Shown here in pieces: positions 42,119-49,498 of a stretch of 60,134 nucleotides of DNA. The stretch lies in NCBI GenBank assembly GCA_038255145.1, contig JBBSLP010000033.1, forward strand, positions 1 through 60,134, given 5' to 3'. The stretch's first letter is position 1, and every line of letters begins with the position of its first letter. The position numbers were made by a program, and so were the translations under genes. The notes under the pieces were generated by a model. It was not told the DNA's origin and ran no database searches. It was given only the letters and a program-made list of their open reading frames with translations. Origin of the DNA: WHTX01 sp038255145. GTDB taxonomy: Bacteria; Actinomycetota; Acidimicrobiia; Acidimicrobiales; CAIXPF01.

Positions 42119-42608
42119 GCTGGGCGTGCCCTTCGGCCGTCAGCCCGTGTCGGTCTACTCCCGGGGGGTGGGCCACATCGTGGGCGCCATGAGCGACCAG
42201 GGTGTCAAGCGCCCGGTGTGCGTGAGCTCGAGCACCGTGGCCCCCACCCCGAGCCCCGGGGCGGTCTGGTCTTCCGCAGGGTGGTGCAGCCGTACGTGGT
42301 CAACGTGTTGGGCCGCACCTTGCACGAGGACATGGCCCGCATGGAGGCCCTGGTGGCGGCCAGCGGCCTCGACTGGACGATCGTGCGTCCCTCGGGCCTG
42401 TTCTCGGCCGGGACCGTCACCGACCACAAGGTGGCCGAGGACAGCGTGGTCGGCCGCTTCACCGCCCGGGAGGACCTGGGCCCACTGCCTGCTGAAGCTG
42501 GCCACCGGGGATGGGTTCACCGACCGGGCCGTGGGCCTGGCCACGGTGGACGTCCAGCCCAGCCTGGTGCAGCTCATCTGGCGCGAGGGCATCAGGAAGA
42601 ACGCCTGA
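42108..42608 (+). pseudogene. NmrA/SDR-like NAD(P)-binding protein, truncated with two frameshifts
   Basis: Frame a reads VISTLGVPFGRQPVSVYSRG and RPVCVSSSTVAPTPSPG up to about 42258. The homologous reading continues in another frame as GLVFRRVVQPYVVNVLGRTL and ASGLDWTIVRPSGLFSAGTV up to about 42478, then returns to frame a as HCLLKLATGDGFTDRAVGL to the stop. A missing G in the GGGG at about 42258 and an extra G at about 42479 explain both shifts. The N-terminal Rossmann start is absent. Either decayed or affected by sequencing error at G-runs. Confidence 0.7.
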
Positions 42609-42693
42609 CCCCCACGCCCGTCGGTCGGTGCACGACGCCGCCCCGCGTCTACCGTGGGGAGCGAGGGGCCATCGCGGCACGAGGAGGACCGGC

Positions 42694-43209
42694 GTGGGTG
42701 ACGAAGCCAGCGAACGGGAGGTCCTGACCTGGCCGCTGTTCGGCACGGCCATCCGGGAGCTCGCCGTGCAGGTGGCCGAGTCCGGCTACCAGCCCGACAT
42801 CATCCTGGCCATCGCCCGGGGTGGGCTCATCCCCGCCGGAGCGTTGGGCTACGCCCTGTCGGTCAAGAACACGTTCGTGCTCAACGCCGAGTACTACACG
42901 GGCATCGACACCCGGCTCGACGTACCCGTGATCCTGCCCCCCTACCTCGACCTGGTCGGGGTGGAGGACAAGCAGTTCCTGGTGGTGGACGACGTAGCCG
43001 ACACCGGCCACACCCTGGCCATGATCCACGACTACTGCGCCGGCAAGGTGGCCGAGGTGCGCACGGCCGTCGTCTACGAGAAGCCCCGCTCGGTCATCAA
43101 GTGTGACTACGTGTGGCGCCGCACCGACAAGTGGATCGAGTTCTGCTGGTCCCGCGAAGACCCGGTGGCCCTGCCCAAGGACGGCCGCCCGGTGGCCGCC
43201 GAGGCCTAG
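42694..43209 (+). CDS. Type I phosphoribosyltransferase (purine type)
   Basis: 171 residues from GTG 42694 with GAGGAGG upstream. ILAIARGGLIPAGALGYAL and the PRPP-binding motif FLVVDDVADTGHTL are diagnostic of type I PRTases; size and order resemble xanthine/guanine-type enzymes. It would salvage a purine base to its nucleotide. Nearness to two XDH-type enzymes supports a purine link but is not proof. Confidence 0.87.
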   Translation: MGDEASEREVLTWPLFGTAIRELAVQVAESGYQPDIILAIARGGLIPAGALGYALSVKNTFVLNAEYYTGIDTRLDVPVILPPYLDLVGVEDKQFLVVDDVADTGHTLAMIHDYCAGKVAEVRTAVVYEKPRSVIKCDYVWRRTDKWIEFCWSREDPVALPKDGRPVAAEA

Positions 43210-43368
43210 GCGCCGCCCTCCCCGGCGGGGTCCCCGCCCCGAGTTCTGGTCCCCGCCCTTGCACAGGGTCGGCCGGGTGGGCAAAGTTGACCTGCTCTGT
43301 CGTGATTGAGCCTCTGTCCCACCAGAGGCCCGGCTGGAACCAGGCGACCCCTCGCCACGGAGGTCCGA

Positions 43369-44556
43369 GTGACCACGTCCGTCCCCCTCGCTCCCCCGCA
43401 GGGCCGCCCCGGCCCCGCGTTCGACGAGGCGCTCGCGGCCATCGCCGGGCGCGCCGCCGAGCACGACCGCGAGGCTTCGTTCGCCTACGAGGCCTACGAC
43501 CTGCTCCACGAGGTGGGGGTGCTGTCCCTCACCGTGCCCGCCGAGCTGGGTGGAGGCGGTGGCGGGCTGGCCGACGGTTGCCGCATCGTCGAGGCCCTGG
43601 GCCATGCCGATCCCGCGGTGGGGCTGCTGGTCAGCCAGCACCTCATCTACCACACCCTCCTGAGCCAGCCCGCCAACCCGTGGCCGGCCAGCGTGCGCCA
43701 GCGGATCCAACGGGCCTGCGTCGAGGGGGTGTCGCTGATCAACGCCACCCGGGTCGAACCCGAGCTGGGCACCCCGGCCCGGGGCGGGCTGCCGGCCACG
43801 GTGGCCGAGCGCCTCGGTGATGGGCAGGGCTGGCGCATCCGGGGCCGCAAGACGTACTGCACGGGCATCCCCGGCCTGTCGTGGATGGTGACGTTCGTGC
43901 GCACGGACGACCCCGAGCCCCTGGTGGGCAACGTGCTCATCCCCACGTCCACCCCGGGCTGGCGGGTCGAGCCCACCTGGGACCACCTGGGCATGCGGGC
44001 CACCCGCTCCGACGATGTCCTCTTCGAGGACGTGATCATCCCCGACGAGCTGGCCGTGGATCTGCGCCCCCCGGCCGAGACGGCGGCACCCGACCCCGTG
44101 CTCATGGCCTGGAACAACATGATGATCGCCGCCCTCTACACCGGGGTGGCCCGGTCGGCCCGGGACTGGCTCGTCGGCTACCTGAACGAGCGGGTGCCCA
44201 CCAACCTGGGCGCGCCGTTGGCCAGCCTCCCCCGCTTCCAGGAGGCGGTCGGGCACATCGAGGCCAAGCTGCAGACCAACGCCTCCCTGGTGGCCACCGC
44301 CGCCGAGCAGGTCGACGGCGACCCGGCCGGCCCTGGCGCGGCGACGACGGCCCTGATCAAGCACACCACCACCACCAACGCCATCGACGCCGTGCTGTTG
44401 GCCACGTCCCTGGTGGGCAACCCCGGGCTCAGCCGGGCCAACGCCCTCGAACGTCACCTGCGTGACGTGCTGTGCAGCCGCATCCACACCCCCCAGGACG
44501 ACATGATCCTCACCGCCGCCGGTCGCGGCGCCCTCCAGCAAGGAACCCGCCCGTGA
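43369..44556 (+). CDS. Acyl-CoA dehydrogenase-like flavoprotein (monooxygenase type)
   Basis: 395 residues from GTG 43369; GGAGG lies upstream. Helical N-terminal domain with LSLTVPAELGGGGGGLADGC, middle beta domain (GKTYCTG-like RKTYCTGIPGLSW, HLGMRATRSDDV), C-terminal helices with HTPQDDMIL. The absence of the usual catalytic Glu context and the coupled luciferase-family gene suggest the SfnC/DszC type, flavin-dependent desulfurisation or N/S-oxygenation rather than fatty acid oxidation. Its stop overlaps the next start (GTGA). Confidence 0.8.
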   Translation: MTTSVPLAPPQGRPGPAFDEALAAIAGRAAEHDREASFAYEAYDLLHEVGVLSLTVPAELGGGGGGLADGCRIVEALGHADPAVGLLVSQHLIYHTLLSQPANPWPASVRQRIQRACVEGVSLINATRVEPELGTPARGGLPATVAERLGDGQGWRIRGRKTYCTGIPGLSWMVTFVRTDDPEPLVGNVLIPTSTPGWRVEPTWDHLGMRATRSDDVLFEDVIIPDELAVDLRPPAETAAPDPVLMAWNNMMIAALYTGVARSARDWLVGYLNERVPTNLGAPLASLPRFQEAVGHIEAKLQTNASLVATAAEQVDGDPAGPGAATTALIKHTTTTNAIDAVLLATSLVGNPGLSRANALERHLRDVLCSRIHTPQDDMILTAAGRGALQQGTRP

Positions 44557-45635
44557 CCGTCGAGCTGATCGGGTGGATCTCACCCCGCGTCTCGTCCGAG
44601 ATCATCCGCCCGCAGGGGCCGGTCTTCAGCAAGGACGTCATCGCCCACACCGCCCGGATCCACGAGGACGGCGGCTTCGACAAGGTGCTGGTGGGCTACT
44701 TCAGCAGCGCCCCCGACGGCTTCATGGTCGCGGCCCACGCCGGGGCGAAGACCGAGCGCCTGGGCTTCCTGCTGGCCCACCGCCCCGGCTTCGTGGCCCC
44801 CACCCTGGCCGCCCGCAAGCTGGCCACCCTCGACCAGCTCACCGATGGGCGCCTGTCGGTGCACATCATCAGCGGCGGCAGCGAAGCCGATCAGGCCAAG
44901 GACGGCGACCACACCGACCACTCGAGCCGCTACCAGCGCAGCGCCGAGTACGTCCGGGTCCTGCGCCAGACGTGGTCGAGCCCGAGGCCCTTCGACCACA
45001 AGGGCGACTTCTACCAGGTGGAAGGGGCCTACAGCGAGATCCGTTGCGTGGCCGGGGACGCCGGCATCCCCGTCTACGGCGGAGGCGGTTCCGACGCTGC
45101 GGTGGAGCTGCTGTCGCCCGGGCTCGACACCTTCATGCTGTGGGGCGAGCCCCTGGCCGACACGGCGGCGTTCATGGCCCGGGTGCGGGCGGCGGCGGCC
45201 CCGTCGGGTCGTGCCCCCACCTTCAGCGTGTCCACCCGCCCCATCCTCGGTCGTACCGATGCCGAGGCCTGGGACCGGGCCCGTGCCATCCTGGCCCAGA
45301 TCGAGTCGACGCGGAAGGGACCCCCGCCCACGCCCCGGAACGCCGGCTCGCAGCGCCTGCTGGCGGCGGCGGCGGCGGGCGAGGTGTGGGACAGCTGCCT
45401 GTGGACCCCCCTCGCCGCGGCCACCGGGGCCCAGGGCAACTCCACCGCCCTGGTGGGCTCACCGGAGACGGTGGCCAGGGCCATGGCCGCCTACACCGAG
45501 ATCGGTGTCGACAAGCTGCTCATCCGGGGCTACGACCCCCTGCCCGACGCCGAGGAGTACGGGCGTGAGCTCGTGCCCCGGGTGCGGGAACTGGTGGCCG
45601 AGCGGGAGCGGGGCCTGGCCCTCAGCACCCGCTGA
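44553..45635 (+). CDS. SsuD/SfnG-like FMNH2-dependent monooxygenase
   Basis: 360 residues from GTG 44553. HIISGGSEADQAKDGDHTDH and SRYQRSAEYVRVLRQTW are close to the alkanesulfonate monooxygenase pattern of the luciferase family; ends with RVRELVAERERG. It should release sulfite from an organosulfur compound using reduced flavin. Coupled to the acyl-CoA-dehydrogenase-like gene; no flavin reductase is adjacent. Confidence 0.84.
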   Translation: MTVELIGWISPRVSSEIIRPQGPVFSKDVIAHTARIHEDGGFDKVLVGYFSSAPDGFMVAAHAGAKTERLGFLLAHRPGFVAPTLAARKLATLDQLTDGRLSVHIISGGSEADQAKDGDHTDHSSRYQRSAEYVRVLRQTWSSPRPFDHKGDFYQVEGAYSEIRCVAGDAGIPVYGGGGSDAAVELLSPGLDTFMLWGEPLADTAAFMARVRAAAAPSGRAPTFSVSTRPILGRTDAEAWDRARAILAQIESTRKGPPPTPRNAGSQRLLAAAAAGEVWDSCLWTPLAAATGAQGNSTALVGSPETVARAMAAYTEIGVDKLLIRGYDPLPDAEEYGRELVPRVRELVAERERGLALSTR

Positions 45636-45649
45636 CCCGGGCCGGTCCC

Positions 45650-45674
45650 AGCTCGGCGGGGTGACCGCCGAGCT
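45650..45674. terminator. Bidirectional hairpin between convergent genes
   Basis: AGCTCGGCGG (45650-45659), loop ggtga, CCGCCGAGCT (45665-45674). Perfect 10-bp stem between the SsuD-like gene and the minus-strand esterase whose stop codon abuts it. Confidence 0.6.
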
Positions 45675-46270
45675 CAGGGGACGACCAAGGGCCTCAGCCA
45701 GGCGACGACAGCGTCGTGGACCTCGGGTGTCCAGTCGTGGCCGCCCTCGTGGGTGACCGTCTCCACGGTCGCCCCGGCCCTGGCGCACCACCGGGCCAGC
45801 AGGCGGCCGTGCATGGGGTCCACGGCCTCGTCACCCTCACCGTGCACGACGAGGACCGGAGCCAGCTGCGGCCCGTCGGGCCCCGGGGGGCCGGCCAGCT
45901 CGTCGGGTAGGAAACCGGCCACCAGGGCCAAGCCCCGGACCAGGGGGGACGGGCGGGTCCACGCCACCAGGGCGGCCATGGCCGCCCCCTGGGAGAAGCC
46001 GGCCACGACGGTGGGACGGCCGGCGCCCGCGGCTACCAGGGCGGCCACGGTGTCGAGGCTGGCCGGCGTGGCCACCGCCCCCACCTGCCACCAGGCGTGG
46101 CCATCACCGACCGCTTCGGGGCCCCGGGGCAACAGCACCTGTACGGGCACGGCCACGGCCAGGGCATCGGCCGCGCCGAGCATGGCCTCGGGCGAGCCAC
46201 CGTGTCCGTGGAGCAGGACGACGCGCCAGGGCTGGTCGTCCCCACCCACCACGTGCCCGTCGGAGTCCAT
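45674..46270 (-). CDS. Alpha/beta hydrolase (carboxylesterase/phospholipase type)
   Basis: 198 residues from ATG 46270. VVLLHGHGGSPEAML oxyanion region, nucleophile GFSQG (GxSxG), acid in HGEGDEAVDP and His in EGGHDW give a full catalytic triad. Length fits the small YpfH/carboxylesterase group. Divergent from the allophanate-hydrolase-like/murL operon. Confidence 0.85.
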   Translation of the reverse strand: MDSDGHVVGGDDQPWRVVLLHGHGGSPEAMLGAADALAVAVPVQVLLPRGPEAVGDGHAWWQVGAVATPASLDTVAALVAAGAGRPTVVAGFSQGAAMAALVAWTRPSPLVRGLALVAGFLPDELAGPPGPDGPQLAPVLVVHGEGDEAVDPMHGRLLARWCARAGATVETVTHEGGHDWTPEVHDAVVAWLRPLVVP

Positions 46271-46290
46271 GGCAGCAGTCTCGCGTAGAC

Positions 46291-46296
46291 CAGAAT
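46291..46296 (+). promoter_or_regulatory. -10-like box before the murL operon
   Basis: CAGAAT followed by exactly 6 bases and the GTG at 46303. Matches the xAnnnT spacing seen before other genes here; weaker first base. Confidence 0.3.
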
Positions 46297-46302
46297 GGAG
46301 CC

Positions 46303-46740
46303 GTGACGACTCCAGGGACAGGCAGGCCCGCAGCGGGGAGCACGGGCCCGGCGCCGACGACACCCCTGGTCGTGGTGGGTGCCCACCTGGCCGGCCAGCC
46401 CCTGCACCACGAGCTCTCCGACCGGGGCGCCCGCCTGGTGGCCGAGACGACGACCTCGGCCGACTACCGCTTCTTCGCCCTGCGCACCCAACCCCCAAAG
46501 CCGGGACTCGTGCGGGTGGCGACGGACGGCGCCGCCATCGAGGTCGAGGTGTGGGCGCTGGGCCTGGCCGAGTTCGGCGACTTCGTGCGCAACGTCCCCC
46601 CGCCCCTGGCCATCGGCACCCTGCAGCTGGCTGACGGCAGCTGGGCTCCCGGGTTCGTGTGCGAGCCCATCGCCCTCGACGACGCCGCCGACATCACCCA
46701 CCACGGCGGCTGGCGGGCCTTCCGCCAGGCGGCGACGTGA
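46303..46740 (+). CDS. Stand-alone allophanate hydrolase C-terminal domain protein
   Basis: 145 residues from GTG 46303. After a Pro/Thr leader of about 20 residues it reads VVGAHLAGQPLHHELSDRGA, PGLVRVATDGAAIEVEVWAL, IGTLQLADGSWAPGFVCEP and ITHHGGWRAF, the pattern of the AtzF C-terminal domain, which has a gamma-glutamyl-cyclotransferase-like fold. The amidase domain normally in front of it is absent, and no urea carboxylase is nearby. Its stop overlaps the murL start (GTGA), suggesting a role connected to glutamate chemistry of peptidoglycan precursors. That role is inference. Confidence 0.8.
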   Translation: MTTPGTGRPAAGSTGPAPTTPLVVVGAHLAGQPLHHELSDRGARLVAETTTSADYRFFALRTQPPKPGLVRVATDGAAIEVEVWALGLAEFGDFVRNVPPPLAIGTLQLADGSWAPGFVCEPIALDDAADITHHGGWRAFRQAAT

Positions 46741-48128
46741 CCATCGTCGTTCCCGAGCCCGCCTTCGACCCCGGGTCCATCGACGCCTTCCACTACACCG
46801 GCTTCGACGTTGCCCCCAGCGGGCGGGCCCGCTTCCACTACGCCCTGCGCAGCGCGGACGACGAGCACACCTTCACCGAGGAGCTGGACTTCTCCCGCCC
46901 TCTGCCCGAGGACCCAGCCCGGCGGGAAGCGGCGCTACGCCTCATCCGCGTGCTGTACCTGGTGGCCGGGGTCAGCTACTACAAGGCCGCCCTACCCGAG
47001 CGGGTCGTCATCCACGAGGGCGTGGCCCCCACCGGAGCCGAGTTGGCCTTCGTCGAGCGCACGTTCCGCTTCGGCCTGGCCGAACTGCTGTACCGCAACG
47101 GCCTGGACCTCGACCTCAGGTTGAGCTTCGAGGTGGCCGGTGGGGCGGTACCGGGCCGGGCGCCGGCGTCGGCCCTGCGTTCCGGGTCCGCGGGCCTGCG
47201 TCCCCTGGTCCCCGTGGGCGGGGGCAAGGACTCGGCCACCACCATCGAGCTGGTGCGGGCCGCGGGGGCCACTCCCCTGCTGTTCTCGCTCAACCTGTAC
47301 GAGCCCATCCGCCGCACGGCCGAGGCCTCGGGCTGCCCCCTGGTGACCACCAGCCGCCGCATCGACCCCGCCCTCGTCGAGCTCAACCGCCAGGGTGCCA
47401 TCAACGGCCACGTGCCCGTCACCGCCATCACCTCGCTGGCCGGGCTGGTCGAAGCCGTGCTCCACGACCGTGATGCGGTGATCTTCTCCAACGAGCGCTC
47501 GGCGTCGGTGCCCACGCTGTGGAGCCACGGTGTCGCCGTCAACCACCAGTACTCCAAGAGCCTGGACTTCGAGCGGGACCTGGCCACGGTGGTCCGGGAC
47601 CTGGTCGGCGACGGGCTGGCGTACTTCTCCCTGCTCCGCCCCCTGTCCGAGCTGGCCATCCTGCAGATCTTCAGCCGCCTCGACCGCTACCACCCCGTGT
47701 TCACCAGCTGCAACCGGGCCTTCCGCCTCGACCCCACGACCCGGGCCACGACCTGGTGCGGGGCGTGCGACAAGTGCCGCTTCGTGGCCCTGGGCCTGGC
47801 CCCGTTCCTGGCCCCCGACCAGCTGCTGGCCATCTTCGGCCGGGCCGTGCTCGACGACGCCTCCCAACTCGACGGCTTCCGCGAGCTGCTGGGGTTGACC
47901 GGTGAGCGGCCCTTCGAGTGCGTGGGCACCATCGGGGAGTGCCAGGTGGCCCTGCACCTGGCCGCCGGCCGCGACGGCTACCGCGACACCGTCGTCGTCC
48001 GCACCCTGGCCCCACTGGTGCACGTCAGCGAAGCCGACGTGGCCGCCGTGCTGGCCCCGTCGCAGGACCACGCCGTCCCCCCGCCCTACCTGGCTGCCGT
48101 CCTTGCTGCTCTCCGCGTTCCGGTCTGA
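46737..48128 (+). CDS. murL: UDP-MurNAc-L-Ala-L-Glu epimerase
   Basis: 463 residues from GTG 46737. GVSYYKAALPE in the N-terminal domain, the ATP pyrophosphatase-like VPVGGGKDSATT at about 160-171, FSNERSASVPT, NHQYSKSLDFE and the Cys pair of WCGACDKCRF. MurL inverts the terminal L-Glu of the UDP-MurNAc-dipeptide to D-Glu using ATP, an alternative to glutamate racemase plus MurD, first described in Xanthomonas. The murD2 gene directly behind it supports the call. Confidence 0.87.
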   Translation: MTIVVPEPAFDPGSIDAFHYTGFDVAPSGRARFHYALRSADDEHTFTEELDFSRPLPEDPARREAALRLIRVLYLVAGVSYYKAALPERVVIHEGVAPTGAELAFVERTFRFGLAELLYRNGLDLDLRLSFEVAGGAVPGRAPASALRSGSAGLRPLVPVGGGKDSATTIELVRAAGATPLLFSLNLYEPIRRTAEASGCPLVTTSRRIDPALVELNRQGAINGHVPVTAITSLAGLVEAVLHDRDAVIFSNERSASVPTLWSHGVAVNHQYSKSLDFERDLATVVRDLVGDGLAYFSLLRPLSELAILQIFSRLDRYHPVFTSCNRAFRLDPTTRATTWCGACDKCRFVALGLAPFLAPDQLLAIFGRAVLDDASQLDGFRELLGLTGERPFECVGTIGECQVALHLAAGRDGYRDTVVVRTLAPLVHVSEADVAAVLAPSQDHAVPPPYLAAVLAALRVPV

Positions 48129-49476
48129 GCGCGTCGTCGTCTGGGGCGCCGGCCGTGAGGGCCGGGCCGCCGTCGACGTCCTGCGCCGCTACGACCCCGC
48201 CGAGCTCACCCTGGTCGACGAGTCCCCCGACGCCACCGGGCCCGAGGGGGTGCGCCTGGTCGTCGGCCCCCAGGCCCTGGCCGCGCTCCACGACGCCCAC
48301 ATCGTGGTCAAGTCGCCGGGCATCAGCCGCCACCGACCCGAGGTCGCCGCCCTGGAAGCGGCGGGCACCGTGGTGACGGGCAGCATGGCCCTGTGGCTGG
48401 AGGCCATGGCCGGCCGCACCGTCGTCGCCGTCACCGGCACCAAGGGCAAGAGCACCACCGCCGCTCTGCTCCACCGCATCCTCGAGGTGGCCGGGCGACC
48501 GTCGCTGCTGGCCGGCAACATCGGCGTGCCCGTGTTGTCCCTGCTGGGCACCCCGGCGTCGGACGCCCCCGACACCGTCCACGTGGTCGAGGTGTCGAGC
48601 TACCAGGCCGCCGACGTGGCGACCACGCCGGCGTTGGGCATCCTCACCTCGCTGTACCCCGAGCACCTGGACTGGCACGGCTCCCTCGACGCCTACGTGG
48701 CCGACAAGCTCAACCTGTTCGCCCACGGTTCCCCAGGCACGACCACCGTGCTCGTCGGCCCCAACATCAGTCCCGCCGCCGCCCGGTTGGCCACCCTGCC
48801 GGCCGACGTCACCATCCCCCACTGGCCCCTGGTCGGTGACGAAGGCCTGGTCCTGGGCCCGGACCACGTGCTGCAGGCGGCGGACGTCGGGCTGGTCGGC
48901 CGACACAACCTGGAGAACGCGGCCCTGGCCCTGGCCGCGGCCGAGGCCCTGGGGGTGGAGGTGCGCGACGATCCCGACCTGGTCCGCCGGGCCCTGGGGG
49001 GCTTCGTGGGCCTGGCCCACCGGCTGAGCACCGTAGGGACCACGACCCGGGACCTGACCTTCGTGGACGACACCCTGTCGACCGTGCCCGAGTCCACCCT
49101 GGCCGCGCTCGACGCCTTCGGGGACCGTCCGGTCACCGTGATCGTCGGCGGCCACGACCGGGGGGTCGACGTGGCCGGGCTCGCCGCCGGGTTGGCCCGC
49201 CGCCAGGGTTGGACGGGGGTCGCGTGCGTGCCCGACACCGGCATCGCCATCGCCCGTGCCCTCCAGGCGTTCGAGGCCGCCGTCGGCGCCGGGGGGTCGA
49301 TGGTGGAGGTGGTGGAGGTGGAGAGCCTCGACGACGCCGTGGCCTGGGCTGTTGCCCGCACGCCTACCGACGGGGTGGTGCTGCTGTCGCCGGCGGCGCC
49401 CAGCTACAACCGCTACCGCAGCCACGAAGAGCTGTCCGCCCGCTTCGCCGACCTCCTGGCCCGCTACCAGGGCTGA
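48103..49476 (+). CDS. murD2: UDP-MurNAc-L-Ala:L-Glu ligase
   Basis: 457 residues if translation begins at TTG 48103, 26 bases inside murL; no ATG or GTG is near the natural N-terminus (RVVVWGAGREGRAAV). Mur ligase ATP motif VTGTKGKSTT at about 110-119, VEVSSYQ, SLYPEHLDWHGS, HNLENAALALAAA, and a C-terminal domain with VIVGGHDRG. MurD2 adds L-Glu instead of D-Glu, and MurL then epimerises it. A housekeeping murD could exist elsewhere in the genome. Confidence 0.88.
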   Translation: MLLSAFRSERVVVWGAGREGRAAVDVLRRYDPAELTLVDESPDATGPEGVRLVVGPQALAALHDAHIVVKSPGISRHRPEVAALEAAGTVVTGSMALWLEAMAGRTVVAVTGTKGKSTTAALLHRILEVAGRPSLLAGNIGVPVLSLLGTPASDAPDTVHVVEVSSYQAADVATTPALGILTSLYPEHLDWHGSLDAYVADKLNLFAHGSPGTTTVLVGPNISPAAARLATLPADVTIPHWPLVGDEGLVLGPDHVLQAADVGLVGRHNLENAALALAAAEALGVEVRDDPDLVRRALGGFVGLAHRLSTVGTTTRDLTFVDDTLSTVPESTLAALDAFGDRPVTVIVGGHDRGVDVAGLAAGLARRQGWTGVACVPDTGIAIARALQAFEAAVGAGGSMVEVVEVESLDDAVAWAVARTPTDGVVLLSPAAPSYNRYRSHEELSARFADLLARYQG

Positions 49477-49498
49477 GCGGTCGGCGGGCGGGCCGGCG

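Noticed and set aside
46303..46740. Functional allophanate hydrolase
   Set aside because: Only the C-terminal domain is present; the amidase domain with the Ser-Ser-Lys triad is missing and no urea carboxylase gene is adjacent.
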